From NCBI GenBank assembly GCA_028692105.1, contig JAQUYC010000003.1, positions 1 to 64,000 of the forward strand: DNA of 64,000 nt. Direction: 5' to 3'. A program made the position numbers and the translations under genes. Each line of letters opens with the position of its first letter. Position 1 is the stretch's first letter. Origin of the DNA: Eubacteriales bacterium (lineage in GTDB: Bacteria > Bacillota > Clostridia > Peptostreptococcales > Anaerovoracaceae). The notes beneath the pieces are model-generated. The model was not told the origin of the DNA, made no database searches, and saw only the letters and a list, made by a program, of their open reading frames with translations. Below are positions 52,647 to 61,883 of the stretch, one piece after another.

Positions 52647-53471
52647 ATGGGGAAAATATTGAATGGTTATATTATGCCGCATCCCCCGATCATTATACCG
52701 GGGATTGGCCGCGGAAGAGAAAGTGAAGCTGAGGCGACCATAAAAGCAATGCAAAAAGCAGCGCGCGAGATCGGAAAAGACAAGCCGTCTACGATCATCC
52801 TTTCTACCCCTCATGCTCCATGTTTCAGGGATTATGTTTACATTTCAGATACGGAAGACATCGTGGGAGATTTCTTAGACTACGGCTGCCCGGATATCAA
52901 ACTTAAGCTTAAGAACAACGCTCCTTTAATTTCATTGATTATTGAAAAGGCTAAGCGTGCAGGTATTGATGCCGGAGGATTGAGCAAACAGCAAAAGAAA
53001 AGACACGGCATCATCGATAAACTTGATCACGGAGCACGTGTTCCTCTGTATTTTATTACTGAGGAGTATGATAAGTTTCGTCTTGTTTGTATTTCTACGC
53101 CGTTCTTTTCATTAATCGATCTCTACCGTTTTGGGAATTGCATTCAGCAAGCGGTTGAGGAGTCTTGTGAAGAGGTGGTATATATAGCCAGCGGAGATCT
53201 GTCCCACAAACTTATTCCCGAAGCCCCGGCGGGGTACAGCCCCTTAGGCAGGGTATACGACGAATATATAGTTGAAATGGTGAAGACCGGCGATGTTGAA
53301 GGACTTATTGCCACAGAGGAAAGCGTTCTGGAAAAAGCAGGTGAATGTGGTACCAGATCCATAGTAATGATGTTCGGTGCTCTGCATAACAAGAAATTTG
53401 ATCCGGAGGTTTATTCTTATGAAGGACCTTTTGGTGTGGGATATATGATTGCAAAAATGAATGTATTATAA
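52647..53471 (+). CDS. amrA: MEMO/LigB-like protein of the AmmeMemoRadiSam group
   Basis: A 274-residue protein of the class III extradiol dioxygenase (LigB) fold. Likely metal-site residues lie in MPHPPIIIPGIG, ILSTPHAPCF and LDHGARVPLYF, with SGDLSHKL later. In many Clostridia this domain is fused to a C-terminal AMMECR1 domain in a single AmmeMemoRadiSam protein A. Here the chain stops after the LigB part (YMIAKMNVL) and only shreds of AMMECR1 follow. The radical SAM partner is encoded 210 bases downstream. The chemical role of the system is unknown; the gene symbol rests on the family relation. Confidence 0.82.
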   Translation: MGKILNGYIMPHPPIIIPGIGRGRESEAEATIKAMQKAAREIGKDKPSTIILSTPHAPCFRDYVYISDTEDIVGDFLDYGCPDIKLKLKNNAPLISLIIEKAKRAGIDAGGLSKQQKKRHGIIDKLDHGARVPLYFITEEYDKFRLVCISTPFFSLIDLYRFGNCIQQAVEESCEEVVYIASGDLSHKLIPEAPAGYSPLGRVYDEYIVEMVKTGDVEGLIATEESVLEKAGECGTRSIVMMFGALHNKKFDPEVYSYEGPFGVGYMIAKMNVL

Positions 53472-53533
53472 AAATGTTTTAGATGTATTAGAAAATCTAA
53501 AATCTATGACGGTGCGGTGAGGGAGATGATCTT

Positions 53534-53618
53534 ATGGAAAGTGATTATGTGAAGCTCGCAAGAGAAACGCTGGAAACCTTTTCAAATTGAACGGTTTGAA
53601 GTCATCAGATATAAATAG
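53534..53618 (+). pseudogene. Collapsed AMMECR1 domain remnant
   Basis: An ATG at 53534 behind GGGAG starts the frame MESDYVKLARETLETFSN, the normal beginning of an AMMECR1 domain, which stops at 53588-53590. In another frame the sequence continues as IERFEVIRYK and stops at 53616-53618, which matches the normal end of the domain. The central ~140 residues are missing. This is an internal deletion with frame change, not a short gene. Confidence 0.8.
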
Positions 53619-53680
53619 ATGCAGCCGAATAAAAAACGAGCAGAGTTATATCATCTTTACAGCGGAAGGGAGGATATATC

Positions 53681-54556
53681 ATGTTTGACAATAAAGAAGC
53701 AATGTATTATGAGAAACTGAAAGAGAAAAAGGTGCTTTGTCTGCTTTGCCCTCACAATTGCACCATTCAGGATGGGGAGTACGGAATCTGCGGCGTCCGT
53801 CAAAATAATGGCGGTATTCTTTATTCTATGAATTATGGGGATATGAGTTCTATCGTATTAGATCCCATTGAGAAAAAGCCTCTGAGCCGGTTTTGCTCCG
53901 GCAGCAGTATCATGTCGATCGGATCCGTAGGGTGTAATCTGAAATGCCCGTATTGCCAAAACTATCATATTGCAAGGGTAAAGCTACAGAAAGTGAAAAC
54001 CTATCATACAAACAGTGAGGAAGTCGTGGATAAAGCACTTTCTCTCAGAAGTCAAGGGAATATCGGCATAGCATATACATATAATGAACCTGTCATCTGG
54101 TATGAATTTGTTTTTGAAACAGCAAGGCTGGCGGAGGAGAAGGGATTGATGAACGTCCTGGTAACCAACGGGTATATCGAAGAAGAACCCCTTAAGAATT
54201 TATTGCCATATATTGACGCCATGAATATTGATCTTAAAGCATATAATGGCAGGTTTTATAAGGAACTTGTAAAAGGCAGACTTGAAAATGTAAAGTCTAC
54301 GATCCGCGAATCAGTAAAACATTGTCACGTCGAGATCACTACTCTTATAATACCCACCTGGAACGATTCCACTGAGGAGATGGAGGAAATGGCAAAGTGG
54401 CTGTCTTCCTTGTCCGTAGACATTCCGCTTCATCTTTCCAGGTATTTCCCGATTTTTGAAATGACAGATATACCGCCAACACCTCGTAATACTTTACTTG
54501 AACTTAAAAGGATTGCTGAGCGTCATCTAAACTATGTCTATCTTGGAAACGTGTAA
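53681..54556 (+). CDS. amrS: AmmeMemoRadiSam system radical SAM enzyme
   Basis: A 291-residue radical SAM protein. An N-terminal cysteine cluster (CLLCPHNC..CGICGVR) precedes the cluster motif GCNLKCPYCQNY (CxxxCxxC). The stretch TYNEPVIWYEFVFE and NIDLKAYNGRFYKEL are typical of the PflA-like AmrS family. Its substrate is unknown. In its usual context it is found with LigB/MEMO and AMMECR1 domains; here the former is intact and the latter decayed. AAGGGAGG precedes the ATG. Confidence 0.92.
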   Translation: MFDNKEAMYYEKLKEKKVLCLLCPHNCTIQDGEYGICGVRQNNGGILYSMNYGDMSSIVLDPIEKKPLSRFCSGSSIMSIGSVGCNLKCPYCQNYHIARVKLQKVKTYHTNSEEVVDKALSLRSQGNIGIAYTYNEPVIWYEFVFETARLAEEKGLMNVLVTNGYIEEEPLKNLLPYIDAMNIDLKAYNGRFYKELVKGRLENVKSTIRESVKHCHVEITTLIIPTWNDSTEEMEEMAKWLSSLSVDIPLHLSRYFPIFEMTDIPPTPRNTLLELKRIAERHLNYVYLGNV

Positions 54557-54582
54557 ATAAATATATATGAAAGCAATAAAAT

Positions 54583-54610
54583 AATGGGGGACAGGGTCCC
54601 CCATTTATAT
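54583..54610. terminator. Terminator between convergent amrS and GAPDH genes
   Basis: A 10-bp perfect stem (54583-54592 with 54596-54605) around AGG. The T tract on the right is weak (TATAT), the left side is A-rich, so on the minus strand it may be the better terminator. Confidence 0.7.
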
Positions 54611-55858
54611 TCATATCATATTCTTATCCAGGTATTTGGTTAGTTTGCCGAGGCAATTTACATAACAGCCGAATTCATTGTCATACCACCCGAAAATTTT
54701 AGCATGAGTGACAGGAATACTGATATCCTTTGCAGTAGTGATTCCGAATTGCTGTAATGTTCTTCCGTCAATAGACAAAAAGCCGGTCCTGGTATGGTTT
54801 TCATGCCCTTCAATTACCACTGCCGCAGGACAGCCCATTATATCTGAAGAAACATTTTGATTTTCGCTATATATCAGGAAATCCTTCTGCGGTCCGTTGG
54901 CTGCTTTTTTGAATATGTCATTTATGAAATCCTGAGTAATTATCGGTTCCCCGTTTTCGGAAAGAATTGAACGGAAGGTCAAATTAAGAGATATCAAAGA
55001 TACTGTGCTGACCGGGACTCTGATGGAGTCAGCCATAAAGCCGATTTCTTTTATTGCCGGGAGAATTTCCTCTAATGCGATCGCAGCGCCGGTTGAAGTC
55101 GGTATGATATTATTTATAACTGAACGGTTCCGTCTAAGGTCACTGCTGCCGGCTTTCGGCGGTGTATCAAGGATGCTCTGATTATTTGTCGCAGCATGGA
55201 CCGTGGACATAGATGCAGTAACGATATTTGATGTTTCTTCTGTTTCAAGAAGTGGCTTGACCATATGCGCCAAGGCAGTAGTCGTGCAGCTTGCTGCCGA
55301 TATAATATGATGTTTGACAGGGTCATATCCCGAATGATTGACTCCGTACACAAACATAGCGCAGTCATCCGGTTTTTTGGTGGAAGCATCTTTCATTTTA
55401 AATGGTGCGCTGACAATTACCTTTTCCGCTCCGGCTTCAAGATGCCCTCGCAGGCTTCCTTTGCTGTAATCGGCAGGAAGTGAGGGGTCAAGGAAAACGC
55501 CTGTGCAGTCAACAACCAACCGGACACCTTCTTTGCTCCAGGGAATATCTCTCGGATTTCTTTCTTTCGTCAGCACTTTGATCTTTATTCCGTCAAATTC
55601 GAACAGATAATCTCCTAATACTGTTATCTGGCAGGTTTTGCCTGTATGTCCATATAGAAATCGGTCAATTGAACCATAGGTAGAATCCGTCGTCAGATAA
55701 TGGATGATGTCATTTGGATTCTTTCCGAGTTCTCTTCCAGCATTGATTATAATTCCTTCAAAATGCCTTAAAATCAGATGATTCCATAGTGTCAATTTCC
55801 CGATTCTGCCGATTCCGTTAATTCCTAACAACCGTTTTGATTTTAATTGTGCTTCCAT
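54611..55858 (-). CDS. gap: Atypical glyceraldehyde-3-phosphate dehydrogenase
   Basis: A 415-residue protein, about 80 residues longer than classical GAPDH. The NAD-binding start LLGINGIGRIGKLTLW, the catalytic Cys in SAASCTTTALAH, the catalytic His in MSTVHAATNNQSILD, and the IIPTSTGAAIALEEILP and GWYDNEFGCYVN motifs show the fold is intact. The canonical SCTTNCLAP is changed to SCTTTALAH. Extra segments lie around residues 100-160 and near 300-340. There is no linked pgk, tpi or eno, so it is probably not the main glycolytic enzyme. The start at 55858 gives the best ribosome-site spacing; an ATG six bases upstream sits too close to GGAGG. It is downstream of the PPDK-like gene. Confidence 0.83.
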   Translation of the reverse strand: MEAQLKSKRLLGINGIGRIGKLTLWNHLILRHFEGIIINAGRELGKNPNDIIHYLTTDSTYGSIDRFLYGHTGKTCQITVLGDYLFEFDGIKIKVLTKERNPRDIPWSKEGVRLVVDCTGVFLDPSLPADYSKGSLRGHLEAGAEKVIVSAPFKMKDASTKKPDDCAMFVYGVNHSGYDPVKHHIISAASCTTTALAHMVKPLLETEETSNIVTASMSTVHAATNNQSILDTPPKAGSSDLRRNRSVINNIIPTSTGAAIALEEILPAIKEIGFMADSIRVPVSTVSLISLNLTFRSILSENGEPIITQDFINDIFKKAANGPQKDFLIYSENQNVSSDIMGCPAAVVIEGHENHTRTGFLSIDGRTLQQFGITTAKDISIPVTHAKIFGWYDNEFGCYVNCLGKLTKYLDKNMI

Positions 55859-55945
55859 TTGCATTTCCTCCTCTACGTCGAAAACATGTAGTATATTTCC
55901 GTATCTTACGGAAAAAAGTAAGAATTAAGTTAATTAACCTGCCGT

Positions 55946-58900
55946 TCAATCATCGGAGGCCTCATAAGCACCTTCATAAATAAATCCGGAATTTCCATCA
56001 ATCGAAATTTCATCTCCGAGGCTGAAACTCCCGCCGCGGAAGGTGCAGGTTTTCTCATCATCATTTACCTTCAAGCTTTTACAGCTTACGATACACACTT
56101 TCCCTAAGCTGGCAGCTGTTACCGCAGCATGAGAGGTCGCACCCCCTTTGGCAGTAATCAAACCGTCGCAGTTAAAGATAAGAGGGATATCATCCGGAAC
56201 CGTATCCGGCCGCACGAGTATGACTTTTTTATCCGGATTCCTTACTTTTAGATCTTCTATGTCATCCATATCAAAAGCTAAGATCCCTGACAGAGCTCCG
56301 CCTGAAATGCCGATCCCGCTGCCTACGGATTTCATTTTGTCCGGTTCGGAAACAAAGGTACTGATTATGCTTTGCTTTTTTAAATTCTGGTTTCTGATCT
56401 GAAGTATATATAAGTTTTCAGGTTTGTCTGACTCAAAGGTAAATTCTATTTCCTGATGTGTGTAACCATGCTTTTCAATCAATTGTCTCGCTATCGCAAG
56501 CAGATGATTATATATTTCAGGGAATGCAGATTCTAAAGAAAAGGTCGCATCGCTGTTGTATTGTTTTCTCTGTTTTTCTGTGATAGGCAATGTGTTTACC
56601 AACCCGGAAACCACATCTTCCCCCTGACTGCACAGGGCAAAATCACCAAAAAGATTGATGCCGGCTTTTCCGTTAAAAGGGCTGTTCGTAAATACGACGC
56701 CCGTTCCCGAGTTTTGCGAAAGATTCCCGAGTATCATCTTCTGCACGATTACCGCAGTACCCCACTCGTCTGCTATCTGCATATGATTTCTGTAATATAT
56801 CGCACTTTTTGTTGACCAGGAATCCATTACTCCTAAAATTGAATGTCTCAGCTGAAGGAAAGGGTCCTTTTCTATATGGATTCCTTTATCCTTCAGAACC
56901 TTTTCATAGGCATAACAGGTTTCTTTCATTTGCTTTGGAGAAAACTGTTTTTTAAGCTCGAGACCATAATTTGCCTTGTGCACTTTCATCACTTCATCGA
57001 AAATATCTCTCTCTATACCGTAAAACATACCCCAGCTTTGGAAAAAACGTCTGTAGCAGTCCCATGCGGTCCATTCATAGCCGGCTTTTTTGCTAAAGGC
57101 TTCTGCAATTTCATCATTCATCCCAACATTGAGAAATGTTTTCATAGCACCCGGCAATGACAGAGAAGAACCGGAGCGGACGGAGAAAAGTAACGGATTA
57201 TTCGGGTCTCCGAATTTCATTGATGTTATCTTTTCTATTTCTGAAACCGCATTGCGGATGTTCTGATTCAACTCCTGATTCATATGAGGGTGCCGGATTA
57301 CAGTTTCCTTGTGCCGAAAAACCTCTGTGGTCAGAACAAAACCTGGAGGAACCTGCAAGCCGTAGGAAATCATCTTTTTAAGGAAATAAGCCTTAGCTCC
57401 TAAAAAAACCGGGTTATCCATCTCAAGGGTTGCAGCGTTCAGCGGACTCAGAATCAGATCTGGGTCGTAGCTCATGACATTATGGATAAATTCATCCGAA
57501 TAACCTTCAACCATGTTCCGCAGCGTGTTGACGATATTTGTAATAAAGTTATCCAGGTCTTGAACAAGAAAAGCAGAAGACAAATTATCACGAAAGAACT
57601 TTTCTGATTCCATCTGCGAAAACTGTTTCCTATCCGTTTCAGCGAGGGAATGGTAGTCAGGAAACACCTGGGGAATAATATCCGCCAGCGGACGTTCATA
57701 TGCATCTATAAAGTATTCACTTATGATCTGCTTAATATCCTGCGCCATAAACTGAAAAAGGTTAATATATTGATCCAGTGAAAAGCTTGGCGAAGACAGG
57801 CTGTATTTAAACATATCAATATTGGAATTAAATCCCTGATTGCTTATTCCATCAAGTTCAAGCCCTTCCTTGAAGAGCGCCAGAACATTATATATGCGCC
57901 GGAATGTTTTTAATGTTATATACTCAAGGTTTACTGACTGCAGCAGCTCTACCATTAATTTTGAAGCAGTCTTTTCAAGTCGGAACATCAATCCGAGAGC
58001 ATCAAATTTTGCTTCTATATACTGTCCATACATGGAAGGGATACCTGCTGCGATATGACGCTTATAATAAATATCCTCTACAGCCACGCTTTCTTCAGGA
58101 TCAAGAATGATCCCTTTCAGGCGCAGCATGAATTTATATATCATAACCAAAGATGCTTCCGGATTATTTGCCTCCATTTGTTTCTTTAATCCCTCACGTT
58201 CCTCTTCGGTAAAGAAGTGATAGTTTTTCAGCATGTTGATAATATCCTCTGATTCCAGAGAATATTTATCACGAAGAAGAGAATGAATTTGAAAGAGATA
58301 AAGTACGCGTTTCCCGTCCCTGTCTGTTTTATCCGAAATAGCAGCAAGAAGCTGCTTCAAACGTTCGATATCAAATAGGAAAAGTTCCTCCGGTTCGGTA
58401 CCTGCCGCTTTGCATAATTCAGACATTATTTCATTAGTATTTAAATACCATTCGCTCTTGACATCAAGCCACTCAAAAACGTCATCCGGAATAATGCTTT
58501 TCAATCTTGATTTGTCGCCATCTACCCAATAAAGAATGATTTGACGGGTGAGAGCAATGTGAGTGTTGTTACTTTCGGTATGCGTCTGCTTACGTAGAAA
58601 ATGAATCAGACGATCCTGCCGCCGCGAGAACTCGTCGATGGCAGTAGTTATTTCTCTCAACTTTCCTTCTGCACCGATTTCCCTGAAATATACGGGAAAG
58701 ATTCTGGCCAGCTGCTTCATTTCTCTGTAAACCGGTGCAATATCAGAATTCAGCAGTTTTGTTACCTCTCTCTGAAAGAGATCGGTATCGGATATAAATA
58801 TACCGCCAAGTTTCAGGTTCACGATCAAGGCTGCCAGCAGCTCTCTCATTTCATAAGGGGAATATTCGATCAGTTCCATCCAGACCTTTATATTTTTTAC

Positions 58901-60034
58901 GTGGTTCGCATTGATTTTTATCTGCCATTCAGAATTCATGGTCACTTGACCCGGATAATGAAAGCCCAGCTGAATAAGACACTTCACAAAATATGATATT
59001 ATGCTGTCGTTCTTCGTATGAATGATTTCCTTGCCTAACGTAAGAACGCAATCCAGTACTGTTCCGGCATGGTCTGTTTTCAGCTCTTCAAAGAGAACCA
59101 TACTCTTATCAAGGAAAAAGGTAATATTGTTTTCATCTAATTCTTCAAGTACACTTCGCAGATAACGGTTCATATCGTAAAGCAGATGATCTTTTAAATG
59201 TACCATACCCGGAAGATGCAGCAAAAAATGAAGGTAGTAAATCTTCTCCCGCGAGGATCCGAACTGTTCGGTGAATCCGCGGAAATAATTAGAGATATCG
59301 TTAAAAAACATGAGGTCATAGAGCTCATCCCATTGGGTGCACTTTTTGAGTTCATTCCGGAGCCGGTCAAAGAAAGGCTTTTTAATTTCCTGAAGTTTAT
59401 CAGATTCCAATGAGTCAAAGCGAATGTTTCGCTCGCTGAGCCAGGCTTCGACATCGGCAGTATTCTCCCAGTAATCAATGCACTTATCAAGCAGTCCGGC
59501 AGTCATCTGAAACAGGCAGTCCCTATATTCGGAGTATTTTGCAATTTTATTGAAATAGGTTTTAAAGTAGCCTGAATTGAACAGATAGAGGTTTTCATGA
59601 ACCTGAATATCCAGCTTTAAAAAATCAAGACATTTCCAGATGATGGAATGAGGAAATTCAGATAAATTAACAAGACGCTCCATGAATTTAATGATAGTTT
59701 TAATCAGAAGTTCCCTTTGCTCTTCGGTTAAGTCTGAATCGATAAGATCTTGGAAGATGTGTACAAGGACAGTAAGGGCTTTTTCTGATTCCTCATGAGA
59801 ATTATAAAACCAGAGATCATTGAGGCTTATATTGTGCAGTACTTCAATGACATACTGATAATTAACGAATTTATGGTTTAATTCAATTATGAATTCTTCA
59901 GCCCGCTTGTGGATTCCCCATTTATCCCTTGAGATATCAATGAACCATTGCTGTTCCTCGGGTATCTCAATATCCGAATCCCTCGTTTGTATTAAATTGG
60001 CTTCAAGTGCCTTTGAAGTAAAATTATCTGCCAT
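55946..60034 (-). CDS. Giant PPDK-like protein without the PEP/pyruvate barrel
   Basis: A 1362-residue cytoplasmic protein. Residues 1 to about 860 are helical, with no domain I recognise. From about 860 to 1250 there is a PPDK-type ATP-grasp domain: SVRSGSSLSLPGAMKTFLNV, EWGTAVIVQKMILGN, GTGVVFTNSPFNGKAG, CSQGEDVVSGLVNTLPI and EIEFTFESDKPENLYILQ. From about 1250 to the end is the swivelling phosphohistidine domain with GGATSHAAV (His near residue 1302). The C-terminal barrel that binds PEP/pyruvate in PPDK and PEP synthase is absent. It can therefore probably phosphorylate its own histidine from ATP, but the final acceptor is unknown. AAGGAGG precedes the start. The gap gene follows 87 bases downstream. 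Confidence 0.82.
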   Translation of the reverse strand: MADNFTSKALEANLIQTRDSDIEIPEEQQWFIDISRDKWGIHKRAEEFIIELNHKFVNYQYVIEVLHNISLNDLWFYNSHEESEKALTVLVHIFQDLIDSDLTEEQRELLIKTIIKFMERLVNLSEFPHSIIWKCLDFLKLDIQVHENLYLFNSGYFKTYFNKIAKYSEYRDCLFQMTAGLLDKCIDYWENTADVEAWLSERNIRFDSLESDKLQEIKKPFFDRLRNELKKCTQWDELYDLMFFNDISNYFRGFTEQFGSSREKIYYLHFLLHLPGMVHLKDHLLYDMNRYLRSVLEELDENNITFFLDKSMVLFEELKTDHAGTVLDCVLTLGKEIIHTKNDSIISYFVKCLIQLGFHYPGQVTMNSEWQIKINANHVKNIKVWMELIEYSPYEMRELLAALIVNLKLGGIFISDTDLFQREVTKLLNSDIAPVYREMKQLARIFPVYFREIGAEGKLREITTAIDEFSRRQDRLIHFLRKQTHTESNNTHIALTRQIILYWVDGDKSRLKSIIPDDVFEWLDVKSEWYLNTNEIMSELCKAAGTEPEELFLFDIERLKQLLAAISDKTDRDGKRVLYLFQIHSLLRDKYSLESEDIINMLKNYHFFTEEEREGLKKQMEANNPEASLVMIYKFMLRLKGIILDPEESVAVEDIYYKRHIAAGIPSMYGQYIEAKFDALGLMFRLEKTASKLMVELLQSVNLEYITLKTFRRIYNVLALFKEGLELDGISNQGFNSNIDMFKYSLSSPSFSLDQYINLFQFMAQDIKQIISEYFIDAYERPLADIIPQVFPDYHSLAETDRKQFSQMESEKFFRDNLSSAFLVQDLDNFITNIVNTLRNMVEGYSDEFIHNVMSYDPDLILSPLNAATLEMDNPVFLGAKAYFLKKMISYGLQVPPGFVLTTEVFRHKETVIRHPHMNQELNQNIRNAVSEIEKITSMKFGDPNNPLLFSVRSGSSLSLPGAMKTFLNVGMNDEIAEAFSKKAGYEWTAWDCYRRFFQSWGMFYGIERDIFDEVMKVHKANYGLELKKQFSPKQMKETCYAYEKVLKDKGIHIEKDPFLQLRHSILGVMDSWSTKSAIYYRNHMQIADEWGTAVIVQKMILGNLSQNSGTGVVFTNSPFNGKAGINLFGDFALCSQGEDVVSGLVNTLPITEKQRKQYNSDATFSLESAFPEIYNHLLAIARQLIEKHGYTHQEIEFTFESDKPENLYILQIRNQNLKKQSIISTFVSEPDKMKSVGSGIGISGGALSGILAFDMDDIEDLKVRNPDKKVILVRPDTVPDDIPLIFNCDGLITAKGGATSHAAVTAASLGKVCIVSCKSLKVNDDEKTCTFRGGSFSLGDEISIDGNSGFIYEGAYEASDD

Positions 60035-60193
60035 TTAAAAAACCTCCTTAATTTAGCAGGTTGTTTGTATTATAGCACAATAATCTTAAAAAACACAACA
60101 AATATGACCAATTTATATAATGCATCCTTAAAAATTTAACTTCATAAAAAAAAGCAATCTTACAGCAGATAAGCAACGCGCCGGACAGAATGT

Positions 60194-60224
60194 TAAAAAG
60201 GGCAGAAGATTCAATCCCCTGCCC
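60194..60224 (-). terminator. Terminator of the Cys-rich protein gene
   Basis: On the minus strand GGGCAG/CTGCCC (plus-strand 60219-60224 and 60200-60205) is followed by five Ts. It lies just after the stop at 60240. Confidence 0.75.
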
Positions 60225-60239
60225 GAAGTTTATAATAAT

Positions 60240-61529
60240 TTACCAGCTGCAGCCGTTTGAGCCGTGGAACTGGAAAGCATTTCTCTTTTGTTTATTACTT
60301 GTGCGCGAGTCTTCTTGATCATTACGGTCACAATCGAATTCGTCTTCGATGCATCCCGGGAAGAAATCATGCCCTCTGCCTTTATGCTTTGAGCGATCTT
60401 GTGAATCATTGGATTCACAGCGGCAATCCGGACGATCAATTCCGCCTATGATACAGTCCTCAATATCTTCCTCGATCTCAGCTGCAGTAACAGAACCCTG
60501 ACAGGGAAGAAGGCCTTCACAGGCATCCAAACAGAATAAAGTTCTTCGAACAGTTTCAACGTGTACCACCGGTTCGATAGCCAGTGATGTAACAAGAGAA
60601 ACTGTGCAGTTAGCCGAGTTGATCGTAGTAGGGCATTGTAGACACAGAAAACACGGGAAAAGCTGAGCACTGTTTCCATTAATGTCTGCTTCATTTTCTA
60701 CAGCATCACTTACAGCATCACGCCCCATGACAGGATGACGCAATCCGCAATTTACGACCAACCTGGGATTGACCAGACTGATCTTCGCAGTGAACTGAAA
60801 ATTGATATCTGGTGCCACACCATTTATAGCACATGGCAGACTCAGATCACGGATTGCAAAACTGCTCAGACTTCCGGGAGGAAGTGAAATGTTTGGTGAA
60901 TCAGGTGTGCCGGATATTTCTATACGGAAGCGGCATAGCCTGCCTCCTGTGGTTACAGTTCCCTCAAGAACGAATGTCGCTCTGAAATCCCAGGGGCCGG
61001 CATTGTTGATAAGGAAAAAGGCTTTTGTCGGAAGTCCTCTGTCTAAGCATCTGTCCTTCTGGACTCTTGGAAGAACATTGGCTGTTTTTGCTGTGTATTG
61101 ACCATTGGAGTAGCTGACAGAATCAACCGGAAAGCCGTCCAGCGTAACCTGACCGGCATTGATGTTCCCCGGAGGTCTTGTGTTAAAATATTCCAATACT
61201 ACAAAGGAATTGTCTATTTCAAATACGGCATCAGCGGTAAGCGTACACGGTATGATACTGCAGTCACATCCGTCAAGGAAGAGTTTAACCATAAAATTAC
61301 TGTTATTGGGGAGAACTGTATTTAAACCGTTATTCGGTACGCCGGTATTTAAATTGAAAAGGATAGGGCTTGCAGTGTCTTCATTAAACGAAAAAACTTT
61401 ATCTATATACACTAAATTTGATTGTTTGTTTGTAAAATCGATGCCTTCAGTATCAATATTAGTTCCGCAGGTATGACCTAAACAGTTCCTGGAAAGTGGT
61501 CGGGCAACAGATGATCGATGTTGTTTCAT
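60240..61529 (-). CDS. Cysteine-rich protein of unknown function
   Basis: A 429-residue protein I do not recognise. There is no signal peptide or membrane segment. It has about 25 cysteines, many in pairs (CDCSIIPC, CFLCLQC, CDACEGLLPC, CRC). The middle is beta-rich, with strands such as NFMVKLFLDG and KAFFLINNAGPWDF. The last 60 residues are highly charged (Asp, Lys, Arg, His, Asn) and end with a Gly-Ser-Asn-Gly-Cys-Ser-Trp tail. Such composition is common in spore coat or exosporium proteins of Clostridia, but that is only a guess. The start at 61529 is chosen for the GAGAGAGG nine bases upstream. Confidence 0.7.
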   Translation of the reverse strand: MKQHRSSVARPLSRNCLGHTCGTNIDTEGIDFTNKQSNLVYIDKVFSFNEDTASPILFNLNTGVPNNGLNTVLPNNSNFMVKLFLDGCDCSIIPCTLTADAVFEIDNSFVVLEYFNTRPPGNINAGQVTLDGFPVDSVSYSNGQYTAKTANVLPRVQKDRCLDRGLPTKAFFLINNAGPWDFRATFVLEGTVTTGGRLCRFRIEISGTPDSPNISLPPGSLSSFAIRDLSLPCAINGVAPDINFQFTAKISLVNPRLVVNCGLRHPVMGRDAVSDAVENEADINGNSAQLFPCFLCLQCPTTINSANCTVSLVTSLAIEPVVHVETVRRTLFCLDACEGLLPCQGSVTAAEIEEDIEDCIIGGIDRPDCRCESNDSQDRSKHKGRGHDFFPGCIEDEFDCDRNDQEDSRTSNKQKRNAFQFHGSNGCSW

Positions 61530-61825
61530 ATTTGATAACCTCTCTCTATGATTCAATTTATAGTAATTTCAGGCTTACGAAATATCGGAAAAATGCTGTA
61601 AGTCCGATTTACTATGTAAGGAGGCAATCAAATATGCTACATTATATGATATTTATTTTTAAATGCCACTCAGAATAACGCGTGCGACATCAAGCAATAT
61701 TTTGTTGGCTTTTTTATATGACCTCACAACATATTGTAGTTTAAGTGATATAAGCAGAATTAAACAGGGTAGAAAGCTATTATTTTTTCAAAAAAACAGC
61801 CCTTTTTAATTATCAGTGGTTGAAA
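61530..61825. other. Divergent intergenic region before mraZ
   Basis: This AT-rich gap separates the minus-strand Cys-rich gene from the mraZ cluster. I see no gene. It should hold both divergent promoters, but no strong -35/-10 pair stands out. A lone AGTGG at 61815-61819 may be a fourth, slightly displaced MraZ site. Confidence 0.4.
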
Positions 61826-61850
61826 AGTGGAGGGGAGTGGGGTATAGTGG
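61826..61850 (+). promoter_or_regulatory. MraZ-binding box (three AGTGG direct repeats)
   Basis: AGTGG occurs at 61826-61830, 61836-61840 and 61846-61850 with an exact ten-base period. This is the known direct-repeat pattern recognised by MraZ in front of its own operon. It lies 34 bases before the mraZ start codon, so autoregulation of the division cluster is expected. Confidence 0.85.
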
Positions 61851-61883
61851 TGTTAAACAAATTTTTAATGTGGAGAATTTTCT

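Noticed and set aside
52647..54556. Reading the LigB, MESDYV fragment and radical SAM genes as one intact three-part AmmeMemoRadiSam operon
   Set aside because: The AMMECR1 part is only two short fragments in different frames, so that component is not functional here.
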